DNA of 64,000 bases from Exophiala sp. HKRS030 (Eukaryota > Ascomycota > Eurotiomycetes > Chaetothyriales > Herpotrichiellaceae), in assembly GCA_023897205.1 (NCBI GenBank), contig JAHWDD010000003.1, positions 3,475,665-3,539,664 on the forward strand. Direction: 5' to 3'. Positions 37,455 to 48,350 of the stretch are shown piece after piece. The notes beneath the pieces are model-generated. The model was given only the letters and a program-made list of their open reading frames with translations. It was not told the origin of the DNA and did no database searches. Made by a program: the position numbers and the translations under genes. Position 1 is the first letter of the stretch. Each line of letters opens with the position of its first letter.

Positions 37455-40400
37455 ATGGAAGGCCGGAAGCCAGTCAAAGTGGTCGGAAGCAAGCAACCGA
37501 AGCTCAGAAGCAGGGCTAGCAGCTCAGCGGCGTCACCGGCGTGTGATTTTAGCCAGTCTTCCGACGACAAAGCCCACCACGATGCCCGAGAGGCCCAAGG
37601 AGGCCAACAAGGGACTGGGGGCGGCCACCAACGGCGTGCCAACGGCGCCAACCAGGGGCCCCATGCTTCCAATGAAAGTCCCCGACAGTTTGGAAATTCT
37701 AGACACTTCGACGAGGGCAGCAGAATCAGTGCAAAGGCCAGGCCGAATTCGGGTGCAAAGAATGGTGGGAGTGGTCAGGATAAGCCACGAGCAGCACCAG
37801 CACCAGAACCAGAACCAGCATCGCCCAAAAATTGTCAGCAGCAACAAGACCATTTCCCCAGGCTGCAATTCCCACCACAGCATCAGCATCTCATCAACAA
37901 CATCAAAAACCATCATCCCAGCACCGTAAAAACACTCGTCCACGCACAAGACCACGTACTACTACATTCCAACTCAATGTCAATTCAGGTGCCACCGTCA
38001 ACAGTCATTGTCCTCAGCCGGATCTAGGCCCGGCCTTCCCTCGCCAACCGCCAAACTGTCCTCCAAAGCACGTTCGATTTCCTATACGTCTCCTCTCGAA
38101 TTGCTGGCTGAAGAGTCCAAGCTCGACTCTGGCAAGACATCTCCATTGACCGAAGAAAACCTCCGTTCTCTCCTACGCTCGTTTGACGCACCAACCAAAT
38201 CTCCTAACAAGGATCACAAAACTACAACTGCCAGAATCAGAGCCCGAGATAACCACAAGCCAGACGCAAGAGCGGGAGCAAGCGCAGGTGCCGACGCTGG
38301 GATTGGGACGGGCTCTGGCACACCCAAGGGCCACCCGGGCATCCAGGGACACCAGGGACACCAGGGCAATCAAGGCACCCACCGCACCTCGACCGGCCTA
38401 CGCACTGACATTGCCGGCGACGGCTTTGGCTTTTCGCCTGCCGCCCCACCCTTTCCCTCCTCCGGGACCGCCTCTGCCTCTCACACGCAGGCTCACCCAG
38501 GCGCAGGCGGCTCATTCTCACCTTTGCGGCCTCGGAAACATTTCACCAATTCTACTGGACAAGATTCATCATCATTCATGCCAAAGTCAAAATCTCCCAA
38601 AAAGAACGACAAGGCCCGAGACCGAGATAAGAAAAAATCCACAAAACACGACCCTGACACCCATCCTCTAAATCTCCCTCCTGATCAGTTACACAGGTTG
38701 TACACGGCGCAGATGGCCAGAGAAGAGGCCAATAATCGAGCCTCAATGTCCGTCGACAGAGACATGTCTGCTCCGGAAAACTCAGATCGCCCGGCCGCCA
38801 ACGGCGACAACCACTCCTCTTCACCACCAGCAACTCCTTCTAGAGAAGCACCAGGCGCATTTCCTGAACAATCTAGCGATGATGGGACAGACGGCACAAA
38901 CAATGGCTCCGAAGAGCGCAGTCCTACTCCCCCTCCGCACAAAGTGACCCCCCACCCAAAGTCGATCCCGAGGCCTGCAAAGCTGCTGGAAATAAATTCT
39001 TCAAGGCAAAGGACTATGAAAGAGCCATTGTCGAATACACAAAAGGTATGAATCTCGTCTAGAAATTTTTCCAGGAAGAAAAATGTGGCTGACAAATCTC
39101 AATAGCGGTTGAAGCTGAGCCTTCAAATCCTACTTACCTTTCCAATCGATCTGCAGCCTACATGTCAGCTGGAAAATACAGTCAAGCTCTCGGTGATTCG
39201 TTACAAGCCAGCAGACTCGACCCTGGCAATGACAAAATCCTCCATCGTCTCGCTCGGATCTATACCTCTCTCGGACGACCTCAATCCGCCCTCGACACAT
39301 ATGCCAAAATCCCCAATGCTTCCGCCACCGACACTGCGGCCGCCCGCAAGGCATTATCATCGATAGAGATGGCTGAGAGGCAAATAGAATCGGAAGACGG
39401 CAATGGAAACATGGCTTTGTGGAGTATTGATCAGGCAAAACAAACTCTGGGTGCAACAACACCTATGCCCGCAATTGGCAGATCTTGCGAGCGAAGGCAA
39501 ACCTCAAGATTGGGAGCGTCAATGCTCTTGGGGATGCTCAGGCTATTACTCAAAGTCTCATGCGTGAAAACTCAATGGATGCCGAGGCTATCGCACTCGC
39601 TGGTCGGGCCTTGTATCTCAAGGACGACAAGCCACGTCAAGGCAAATCTGACTACGAAAGAGCAGAGGATCATTTCCGACAGGCACTTAATCTCGATCCC
39701 GATAACGCTGAAGCTCGAAACTCTCTGCGAACAATGAAGAAACTCGACCGGGCCCGTACCGCTGCCAACGACTTGTTCAAGCGCGGTAGATTCTCCGACG
39801 CGGTTACGGCATACACCGAGGCTCTCACCATCGACCCCGCGAACAAGGTTACCAATGCTAAGCTTCTAGGAAATCGGGCTTTGGCGCGGATCAAGATTAA
39901 GGAATATGACGATGCCCGTGCCGACTGCGATCAGGCCCTTAAACTCGACCCAACGTATACCAAGGCAAGACGCACGCGGGCGAAAGCTACAGGCGAATCC
40001 GGCGATTGGGAGCAAGCCGTCAACGACTACAAAGCCATGTTAGAAGAGAATCCGAACGACGCGGAACTCAACAAGGAGTTGCGTAATGCCGAGCTGGAGC
40101 TCAAAAAGTCTAAGCGAAAGGACTGGTACAAAATCCTCGGCGTGGACAAGGATGCTGGTGACAAGGAGATCGAACGTGCCTACAAGCGCAAAGCCGCACT
40201 CCTGCATCCCGATAAGACTATGGGCGACAAAGCCAAGGAAGAGGAATTCAAAGACTGTCTCGAGGCTAAGGAAACCCTTTTGGATCCTCAAAAGCGACAT
40301 ATGTTCGATACGGGTGCTGATTTGATGGAACCTGGTATGGGCGGTATGGGCGGCGGATTCCCTGGTGGCTTTGGCGGTGGTGGTATGGGCGGAGGTGTGC

Positions 40401-40540
40401 AGATTGATCCAGAAATGCTCTTCAATATGATGAACGGTATGGGAGGAGGCGGTGGTGGAGGCGGAGGCTTTCCTGGTGGCGGAGGGTTCAGATTCAGTCC
40501 TGGTGGCGGAGGTCGTGCTGGATACTCACCATTTGGTTGA
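37455..40540 (+). CDS. TPR and J-domain co-chaperone (DNAJC7/TPR2-like), four frame breaks
   Basis: Two exons, 37455-39045 and 39106-40540, giving 1009 residues in whole codons once four bases are restored: A-run 37827-37831, T-run 38008-38009, C-run 38948-38953 and A-pair 39455-39456. The first ~480 residues are low-complexity (Gln/His, Ser/Pro, GHQGHQGNQG) and the start is uncertain. Then come TPR units, beginning ACKAAGNKFFKAKDYERAI and YLSNRSAAYMSAGKYSQAL, and a second set with ALARIKIKEYDDARADCDQA. The J-domain begins DWYKILGVDKDAGD, has the HPD motif in LLHPDKTMG and ends KRHMFDTG. A Gly/Met/Phe-rich tail closes it. It should couple Hsp70 and Hsp90 in the cytosol. Confidence 0.85.
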
Positions 40541-41263
40541 TAGGACAAGCTTTCGATGGGAGGTACGAGCCACGAGGGGTGGCCGATGACTTTTGTTGAA
40601 ATGCCAAAGCAGCATTTTTCAGGCGACCTGTTCCCCGGCCCTTTGCAGAAAGAAAGCGCCAATGGAGCAACCAGCAGCATGCGTACAGAGGTAATGTCTG
40701 CTACTTCGACACCTAGACACTGACAGACGGATCGACAAGCGCAGTCATCGATGAGTATGCTGGTCGACAGTCGGACGACATTACCGACTCATACAGGCGC
40801 TATGCCCTGCGAGGAACTTAGGTGTCACTCTTGCGAGAGAGTTATGCGATTACCAGCCAGCATTACTTCGCAGTGCTCTGCCCTGGTAAGTCAGTGTCTG
40901 AACGAGCATGGAGTAGTTTAGGCCCTCCCGCTTATTGCTTTCTGTACCGAATGGACCTTCAGATCAAAAGCTCTGCGACACTGGTTACAGGCACAGGTAT
41001 TTGCATAGCGTATGGCGTACCATTGGAGTCAGATAGAGAAACTTTTCGCATCAAATGCACCCTTTTTTTGCTTAGTGTGCTGTAGATTCGAGTAACATTC
41101 TGCTTCTTGGATTTGAATCAGTTGCCCTCATAGGATGGATGTCTCTGCGGCCATGAACATCTGCCAAGACCACGTGAAACGGCTCGTTATTTATCTGCTT
41201 TATTTCTGTTCCCGCCTAGACACTTTTCCTCTTCTTCTAAAACATTGCAACTACAAGCCTAGG
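40541..41263. other. Intergenic, convergent 3' flanks
   Basis: 723 bases without a supportable gene or repeat. Confidence 0.4.
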
Positions 41264-42244
41264 CTATGACTTGATGACTTGCAGAAGCCCTGTGATACTC
41301 TGTACCAAGCCAAACAACAACGTCAAGACGATCGCCAGGACGGCGAACCAAAAGGTATAGAACTGACTACTATCTCTGTTATCCCAGTACAACTGCCTTA
41401 GGCCACTTGGCTTGGAAGTGTCGAGAGCGTCCTGGAGCACACACAGGCGGTCATGCCAGTGGTCGTATTGACCGAGATCCCGAGGCACGCTGCATGCGAT
41501 GCCAGCTTCAATGTCCGGGTCTGCCTTCCTGCGAACCCGTCGGTTCCATCTTCCATGGGCGGACTCGCCATAGGGAAAGAGCAATCCCATCGTCCGCGAC
41601 GCTTCGAGAAGAATTTTGTCGGGATATCCTTGGTCGTGCCTCTTTTTCAGGAATGAGCCGTGTCGGAAGATCATGACTTGTCGGGTCTTTGCGTGGTATG
41701 CGAGGTGCTGCCTCAGGTCGTCCGTCCAAACGATGTGGATGCCTGCGATTCTATTCAAGGCTTCTGCTGTCGCATGAAAGTCGTTGACCTTGACAGCCTT
41801 CATTCCGGGCAATTTCGATGATAACTCGAAGTTATCCAGAAAGGCTTCCAGAGATTGATCATCAGTCCAGTCATTGACAGCACACATGAGCCACAAGGAT
41901 GCCCCAAAGTGCAAAGCCCTCGCCACAGCGTCTCGCGACGACGACGCAAGCCATCGTGGCCGCGGTGCATATGGTGTGGCAAGCTCGTCTTTGAGCTGGC
42001 TTAATGTCTTCTGCATATTCTCTCGGAGTAGGAAAACTATGCTGACTATGTCCGCATGACTGCAGAGCTGGAAATTGGACTGGTCGATAACACTAATATG
42101 TGCGTTGTATACTTCGCGATATAGCTTTATCTCCTTAGCATTCGGCTTAAAACTCCAGATGGCTTGGACAAGATCAGAGATTAGGTGATTGTCTTTCTCC
42201 CCACGCGGACGCCCGAAGAGCGGGATGTCCAACACAGAAGACAT
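41264..42244 (-). CDS. Fungal protein of unknown function with C-terminal membrane helix
   Basis: Single exon, 326 residues. I do not recognise a catalytic domain. The body is mixed alpha/charged, with LHFGASLWLMCAVNDWTDD, HIVWTDDLRQHLAYHAKTRQVMIFRHGSFLKK and LLEASRTMGLLFPYGE. The C-terminus is SSQFYTFWFAVLAIVLTLLF followed by GLVQSITGLLQVIKS, a single long hydrophobic helix. This Q-x-Y-T-F-W-F-A-V terminal helix recurs at the ends of many otherwise unrelated Pezizomycotina orphan proteins. Topology would be a tail anchor with the body in the cytosol. It is divergent from the protease-like orphan at 42978. Confidence 0.7.
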   Translation of the reverse strand: MSSVLDIPLFGRPRGEKDNHLISDLVQAIWSFKPNAKEIKLYREVYNAHISVIDQSNFQLCSHADIVSIVFLLRENMQKTLSQLKDELATPYAPRPRWLASSSRDAVARALHFGASLWLMCAVNDWTDDQSLEAFLDNFELSSKLPGMKAVKVNDFHATAEALNRIAGIHIVWTDDLRQHLAYHAKTRQVMIFRHGSFLKKRHDQGYPDKILLEASRTMGLLFPYGESAHGRWNRRVRRKADPDIEAGIACSVPRDLGQYDHWHDRLCVLQDALDTSKPSGLRQLYWDNRDSSQFYTFWFAVLAIVLTLLFGLVQSITGLLQVIKS

Positions 42245-42977
42245 GCTTATGTAAAGCCTTTGACCAGCCCTGGCGGAAATCAGAATTTGCTTGAGGTGGT
42301 ATCTATGCTGGTAGACGGTCAGTTACAACGATATCCTCCCCCATTGAGTCGATCAATTAAGATGGTCTGCTACAACCGAGTGAAATACAGATGCAGGAGA
42401 AACCTGTTGCAATGGTAAGGCAAAGTGAATGCATGACCGTCACAATATGGGACTTGATTACGTCCCTTGAGGCTGAGTTCTGCAACCTGCAGCCTGCCCC
42501 TGGACCCGGTCGCCTGTCATTAAAATGTGGCTGACGAAGCTAACATTCACCGCCAATTGCAACCGCAGCCTGATGCCACCGACAATCGACGAGCAAGAAA
42601 CACTGCCTGTAGGCTATCTGCACCTCGAGTCTGCTCTCTTCTCATCTTCTTGCTCCTTGACATAACCTACTACGCAGTCAAGTCAATGGTTTATTCAAGT
42701 ATCGTGGGACGAAAGAAGACAGTCAAAGTCTGCCCTTTTCTCGAAGCAAGTGTTGCACACATCAAAACAGCTTGAAACTATGCCAGTCCATCAGGCTGAG
42801 CAGCCCATGTGTATCTGAATTTTCTGGGCTCGAGCTGAGAGTGCAAACATTGTGCTATCCATCTCAGACGTTTGTCCGACTTGGGTCTTTTGCTCCACGA
42901 ATCTGAACCCCGGAGCAATATAGTCCTGGCGCATACCAAAACACTTACCAAGTCCTGCTTGAGGCGTTAAAGCACGG
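42245..42977. other. Intergenic between two orphan genes
   Basis: 733 bases. Short frames on both strands only. The minus-strand frame 43045-42791 overlaps the start of the next gene and contains a GTAAGT donor-like site, but I cannot support it as a gene. Confidence 0.35.
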
Positions 42978-45277
42978 ATGATGGGCTCGCAAACGGTGAC
43001 GGACAGACCGTCCTTGATTCCTGCGTTAGACAGCGTCCTTTCCATGGTCAGAGGAGCAGAGCCAGAACAGACGTTCTGGGACAGTCTTTCTGATTCCCAG
43101 AGATCCGCATCGGTTGATCTGGCAGGATCATCGCGTAATGTTGGTGCTAAAAGCGCTTGGCCTATTGCGGGGAGCGTGGGAGAATACTGGAAATGTCAAT
43201 TGTGGCCTGCAGTCAACACTGTATGGCGACAGCATCTGGGCTACATATTGGAGGGACAGGACCGGCCACATCTTGTCGAATGCCTCATGATCGAGGTCAC
43301 TTCTGCCACTTTCAAACCTACTATTGTGCTGACATGTGGGAATCTTCGTTTTATTCTGCGATTCCAGCGCAGAATAATGAGAGACGCAACTTTCAAACGT
43401 TCTGGGTTTGATATCTTGGCGAATGAGGGTCCGTTGATATATGCCATGGACCCAAGTGATGACCCGAAGATCAGGCCATTGCGCGACACTAAATCCTGGT
43501 CCTCAGAACGCAGCAGCACTCGTGGAACAGCCCCACGAGGGCCACAACATGATCCTGACTCCGGTTTTCCACATGTAGCAGGAGTTCCCATTCGATACTC
43601 GGGATCAGCCGAAAATACTGATGGACAAACTTCTTTGCCTGACCGTGGTGAGCGAGGCATAATGCGCACATCGCGACGAGGACAAGCTGATCCTGATGCG
43701 TTCGATCCTAAACGTCGACTTACAAGTTCCTCTCGTCGCAGATCTTCTGATAGAGACTTTGATGAACGTCTCATAGACTTTCCTGACTTTGCGACTGTCC
43801 GCCATGAGGGAAATGAGTATCGAGAAGGGGATTATCATCGCACAGTGGCCAGATATTCCAGGGCAGTGGAACTTTCGAGGGAGGCACGATCGCCAAGAGA
43901 CGAAAGCCCTCGAAGAGATGATGGCCCCAAGATTTGCCTAAGAAACATGGGGTCACCGGAAGAGAGAGTCGCGATCAATCAGGGTCATTACAATGGCGTG
44001 GTACCACCAACGTTTACACCTCGAATAACCCCTTCTCGAGAAGAGCTTACGTGCCTCAAAGCGAAATGCGCTACCCAGCACCAGTTGGCCAAGGATCAGA
44101 TAGGTTTAAAGACAATCATGATATCGAGGGAACAGATTCCTACTTAGAGACCAACAGCATTTCGGGGACTCATGGCTGGGAACGCACCGATGCCCCTGGA
44201 AGGAACTCCGGACGTGTGAATGAAACCTATTCGCGGCCATATGGCGGCGATATGACAACTATAATTCCTAAAGTACTACCAGCAGCTTCATCGGAATCAT
44301 TCCTCTCTAATCCAACGATCTCTGACTCAAGAATGTCGATATCCCGATGTTTCATGGGCGCTCAATTACGGCTCCAGACCGACGATTACAAGGCCCCCAA
44401 AGCAAGGATTGGAGGAGTTCTCACGGTTCAGAGTCAGCAATACTACATGACAACAGCGCATCAATTTCGGTCAACCAAAGCGTCGGACTACAACACGCAA
44501 GGCAGTGTAGATATTGATGCAGATAGCGGTGAAGAAAGCCCCGGGAATGAGAGCGACGTAAAGGTGGAAGATACTGCGATTCTACCGGAGTCAGGAAGTC
44601 AATCACCACCTCCGACAAATCTTTCGAGTCCTCGTGTTTTCTTTGATGATCGTGTGGTTTACCTTAGGTCAGGATGGAGTACGACTGATGAGTTTCCAGT
44701 CTATTTTCGACAATTGGACCCGAACGGTAAGCCCCTGGTAGGGATAGAGGAAGACTGGGCGCTCCTGGCCTCAGAGGAAGGCCCAAATTACGTCAATAGA
44801 TTCCAGTACAATGCCTGTCAAATCCATGTGAAAGACATTGCGGCGGTCACCCAATCATCGAAGGCGATATTAGTAGGTGGAACACTTAGATCTAGGGCAG
44901 TCGTGCTCTCAGCTGTGCAAGCATTGATATCACTGCCTGGATCGACAACGCTCCACAGAGTTCATCACGTGGATGGTCGGATCTGTAAGTCTTCATGGAA
45001 AACCCATCTTATTCTGTCTGCTAAATACAATCTCACAGTCGAAGGTGATAGTGGGTCATGGGTTGTTGATAGAGACAATGGGTCATTGTATGGGATCATC
45101 GTTGCGAAGATAGGCGAGTACGACGGGTACATGCTACCCGCGCAAAATGTCATATCAAGTATTGAGAGGATCATGGGCCTTTCTCCTGGTGAAGTGGGAC
45201 TGCCACAAGGTATCCAGAAACAGCGATCTAGCGATGAAGATGACGGTGAAGGGGCAAAAAGGTACAGCTACCGCTGA
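42978..45277 (+). CDS. Fungal orphan with a trypsin-like (GDSGS) peptidase-fold domain, one frame break
   Basis: Single exon, 766 residues with one restored base; ATG 43044 is an alternative start. The N-terminal part includes CLMIEVTSATFKPTIVLTCG, the opening of a family-specific domain. A long Arg/Ser/Asp-rich disordered region follows. The frame breaks near G-run 43948-43951. The C-terminal domain has chymotrypsin-type landmarks in the right order: TTAHQF (His codon 44459), EEDWALLAS (Asp codon 44753) and EGDSGSWVVD (Ser codon 45050), with YGIIVAKIG after it as the strand following the nucleophile. The triad is seen in sequence; peptidase activity is inference. Similar two-part proteins occur in filamentous fungi without known function. 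Confidence 0.72.
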
Positions 45278-46445
45278 AAACATGATCGAAACCGAACCGC
45301 AGGCCAAGGGAGAAGATGACAAGTCCACCGTCCCACAAAGTCCACAATTGTCCCCAAAGTCTACTCCATCACGGTCAAGCCTCGCATATCGCTCGCCACG
45401 ACTCCTAGTCCTCCCAGAGACAGAATCAAGCCATACCTCGTCTCGCCCATGATAACGAGAGAACAGAAAACAAGAGCACCACACGAGCAGCTCATCGCTC
45501 GTTGAGCCTGAGACACAGCCTCCGGCAGCATAATCTCCAGTAGCCTCGAACAAATATGCAACTTGATAACATCCGTTCTCCTTGATATATATGCTTAGAT
45601 AACGAGTTCAATGGCACAAATGAACCATAATATCCCACGCTTGCTCAATCTTGTACCTCTAATCCCCTAATGTCCACGAATAGTTGGTCTCAACATGACC
45701 ATTATCTCTCTAACCGTAATCCCCTCCTTCGCATGCCCCTTCGGCGCTGGTCCTCCTTCCAGACCCTCCGCGCCGTTCTCGCTCATCTCTTTCTCTTACG
45801 TCATTCGCTCGAAAGGGCTCTCTTCTACCAGCTCTCCCACGAGCTATTGTCAAAATGAAATCACATCTACAGATCAACGTCCACTTCCTGACTCAACCTC
45901 GGGGATCAAACGCAAGGGCGTTGTCGCATTTCCTTCCATGCTTGGTTGTTGACACGGGATCAAACGGCATGGGATAGGATAGGATAAGGTAGGACAGAGT
46001 AATCAGGGACATCCAGCTGGACAGGCGCGAGATGACCCATGAAGGACTTTGGTCGGAGGCGGAGGCGGAGGCGGAGAAGAGGCAATGGGGGACTGCGGGT
46101 TTGCCATCTGACAAGAAGAAGAAAGCGTTTATTTTCTTGTCGGAATGAGTAGCTGTATCGGTATCGGTATCGGTATCTGTATTCGTATTTGTATTTTGTA
46201 TCAGTATATGTACGTGTATGTGTATGTGTTATAGGCGGATGGGTGAGTGGGTCAGTATATAAGACTCGTGGGGTCTGATGAGTGGATTCAGCAGGGTCAA
46301 GGTTGGTAGGGTCGGTGGGTGCTGGGACGATATCATGTGGCTGGCTTGAGATGGGAGTGGATGAGACTGCGTGTCATGCTTAAAGGTGGTGGTTGAGAAG
46401 GAAGTGTGAGAATTTGTAGAAGCAGATATATTGTGGGAAGATGGT
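45278..46445. other. Intergenic with simple repeats, convergent 3' flanks
   Basis: Non-coding. It holds a (GGATA) run near 45973-45990, a (GGAGGC) run near 46055-46077 and the TATCGG/TGTATG tract listed separately. The minus-strand open frame that runs on to 46229 is the wrong-frame continuation of Nse3 after its frame break. Confidence 0.45.
46153..46230. repeat. TATCGG / TGTATG microsatellite tract
   Basis: Three to four GTATCG units (TATCGGTATCGGTATCGG) shade into TGTATTCGTATTTGTAT and then TGTATGTGTATG, so one tract carries several drifted GTAT-based units. It lies in the 3' flank of Nse3. Confidence 0.7.
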
Positions 46446-47575
46446 TCAACCGCTACCGCCATCATCGTCGTCATTATCTTGAGCCTGTCTTCTGCGACCT
46501 CGTCTAACAGGTACGGCTTTCTGCTGTCGATTCGATGATCCAGCCTCAGGCCCCTGATCCTCCTCTTCTTCCCCCGACCACCGCCACTCGGATTCGTCTG
46601 AGTGGTATCAAAAGCCACACCTAAACTCCGTGATAGCCTCGCGTTCAACTCTTCCTCCTCGATTTTTATACGTCTCTCACCTGCGGCATCATCTCCTTGT
46701 TCACCACGTCCATCATCCAAGGGAACTGCACCGTGGCCATAAACGCTCCTAACTAGTCCTGCGACTCCTTTCACCCCAACTTCGATCTTCCCTCTCGGTC
46801 CCACATGCCATTCGACTGTTTCCTCTCCCATGACTGTATCGCGACGTTTCTCAACATATCCTTCACGCTGCATACGTTGTAGAAGTTTATCAAGATTGCC
46901 CAAGGGTGTATAAGTATCGGCATTCATGCGTTTCAAATACCGAGCAAGCTTTTGTTCGGTGACAGAACCATTATTGAGATAGATGAGAGAAATAATGAAG
47001 GTGTAGAGAGCGGTATATGAAGCCTCTGTTTCCGTGTCGGGGGCTTTCGTCGGTTGAATGATAACTGGATTCGTTTTGCATTCTGGTGGGAGTATGGATA
47101 TCAAAATCCAGCTCTTGGAAGACGGGTTGGAAGATTTAGTCTGTGTTGCGGCAATGCGTCTGTCTTTAAGTGTTGTCTTTTCCCGTGACGGCAGTTCGAT
47201 TAGTTGCATTCCAAAGGTATCCTTCAATATTGTTTGTGCGGCGTCAAAGATGGCTCGGAAACTGCGCGAGGCACCGGTATTGCTACCATCCTTGAAGATC
47301 TTGGTCGAGATGTCGCTCCGTCGGAGCGGTGTGCGAGAATATTCTGTCGACAGGGCTAAGCGAACGAGTTTCTTGACAAGGGATTTCTGCTGGTTATGAG
47401 ATCCTGAAGTGTGTTCGTCGATTTGACTATTCACAGAGGCATCGGAGTCTTCGTCAAGTGATTCGGATCGACGTCGTCGGTTAGGATGTAGGACAGAGTT
47501 GTTCGGATCGTCTGCATCGGAATCAGAAGGAGATGCATCCCTCGATATGTCTGCCACTCTACGTTTTGGCGGCAT
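46446..47575 (-). CDS. nse3: Nse3, MAGE-domain subunit of the Smc5-6 complex, one frame break
   Basis: Single exon, 376 residues after one restored base. The start is ATG 47575 (MPPKRRVADIS). An acidic, Ser-rich N-tail is followed by the MAGE homology domain: LVKKLVRLALSTEYSRTPLRR, DISTKIF, SFRAIFDAAQTILKDTFGMQLIELP, then LYTFIISLIYLNNGSVTEQKLARYLKRMN and the winged-helix segment LLQRMQREGYVEKRRD with EETVEWHVGPRGK. After GGG the frame slips: G-run 46571-46575 (forward C) should be six. The corrected tail is acidic then basic (GEEEEDQGPE, then VRRGRRRQAQDNDDDDGG) and stops at 46446. Nse3 bridges Nse1, Nse4 and DNA in Smc5-6, needed for recombination repair. Confidence 0.9.
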
Positions 47576-48350
47576 GTCCACTGGGTAGCAACTGGCCTGT
47601 TAATTATGTGAGTCGCAGGAGATGTTGAGGGGTAGAAGCAATCGAGCGAAGATCAATGGATTCCGGGGACTTACCCATGTGATCATAAAGTGTAATGGGG
47701 CAGGTACGCGTCAAAGAGCCGTGTGAACTTGGGAAGGAGCGCCTGGTCCAGGACGCGTCGTGGGGACCATCGGAACTTCCCCTTCAGTTAGCTGCTAAGT
47801 GCCTAAAAGTACCAAATTAAAATTCATTGCGGGGTTTTCGGGGTTCAGTTTCTCCGGCCTGAACCTGATTTCGACCTCATATGCTGTCTTCTTGTATGTT
47901 ATGGATATAGAATCATGGAGCTGATTCTAGAGCTATGCAGAATGCAGAGAAACTACATTGACAATCCTGCATTGGCGTTTGATTGATTCGGAGTCATGCT
48001 TCGTCATAACGCCATGCACAAATTGTGGCCCAATACCCAAAAGGGACTTAGATGTTGTGCCACCATGCCACCAGGCAGAAGTTCCTCTCAGGCACAACAG
48101 GCTGAGACCAGCACAGCCTACACCCAACCTACATTCAGTCTACCAATAAGCCATCAGGGTTCTGGTTGACTGCTAAACCGACAAGCATGACTCAAATATC
48201 TAGCCTTGATCGTTTCGATCCTTCGTGCTATCATGCAAGACATAAAGAAGAACTATTCTCCTTAATCCGTCTTTCAATCTTGTTCATCACATTGACCTCT
48301 CCCATATGTAGCATTTCTGCTTGTGTTTCTGTTCGATAAACACCAACAAG
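47576..48350. promoter_or_regulatory. Divergent promoter of nse3 and the RBR ligase gene
   Basis: 775 bases between outward-facing starts. No gene-like frame. The 100 bases before 48351 are C/T-rich and fit a 5' leader. Confidence 0.4.

Noticed and set aside
37533..37955. Minus-strand 140-codon frame with a hydrophobic, Gly-rich end (GTFIGSMGPLVGAVG, LSGIVVGFVVG)
   Set aside because: It looks like a membrane segment but is antisense to the low-complexity Pro/Thr/Gln-rich start of the DnaJ gene, whose composition produces such frames. No promoter, splice or family support.
42791..43045. Minus-strand frame with a GTAAGT site overlapping the start of the protease-like gene
   Set aside because: Too short, unsupported and antisense to a better candidate.
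46141..46230. CRISPR-like or regulatory array in the GTAT repeats
   Set aside because: Units are 6 bp and contiguous without spacers; an ordinary microsatellite.
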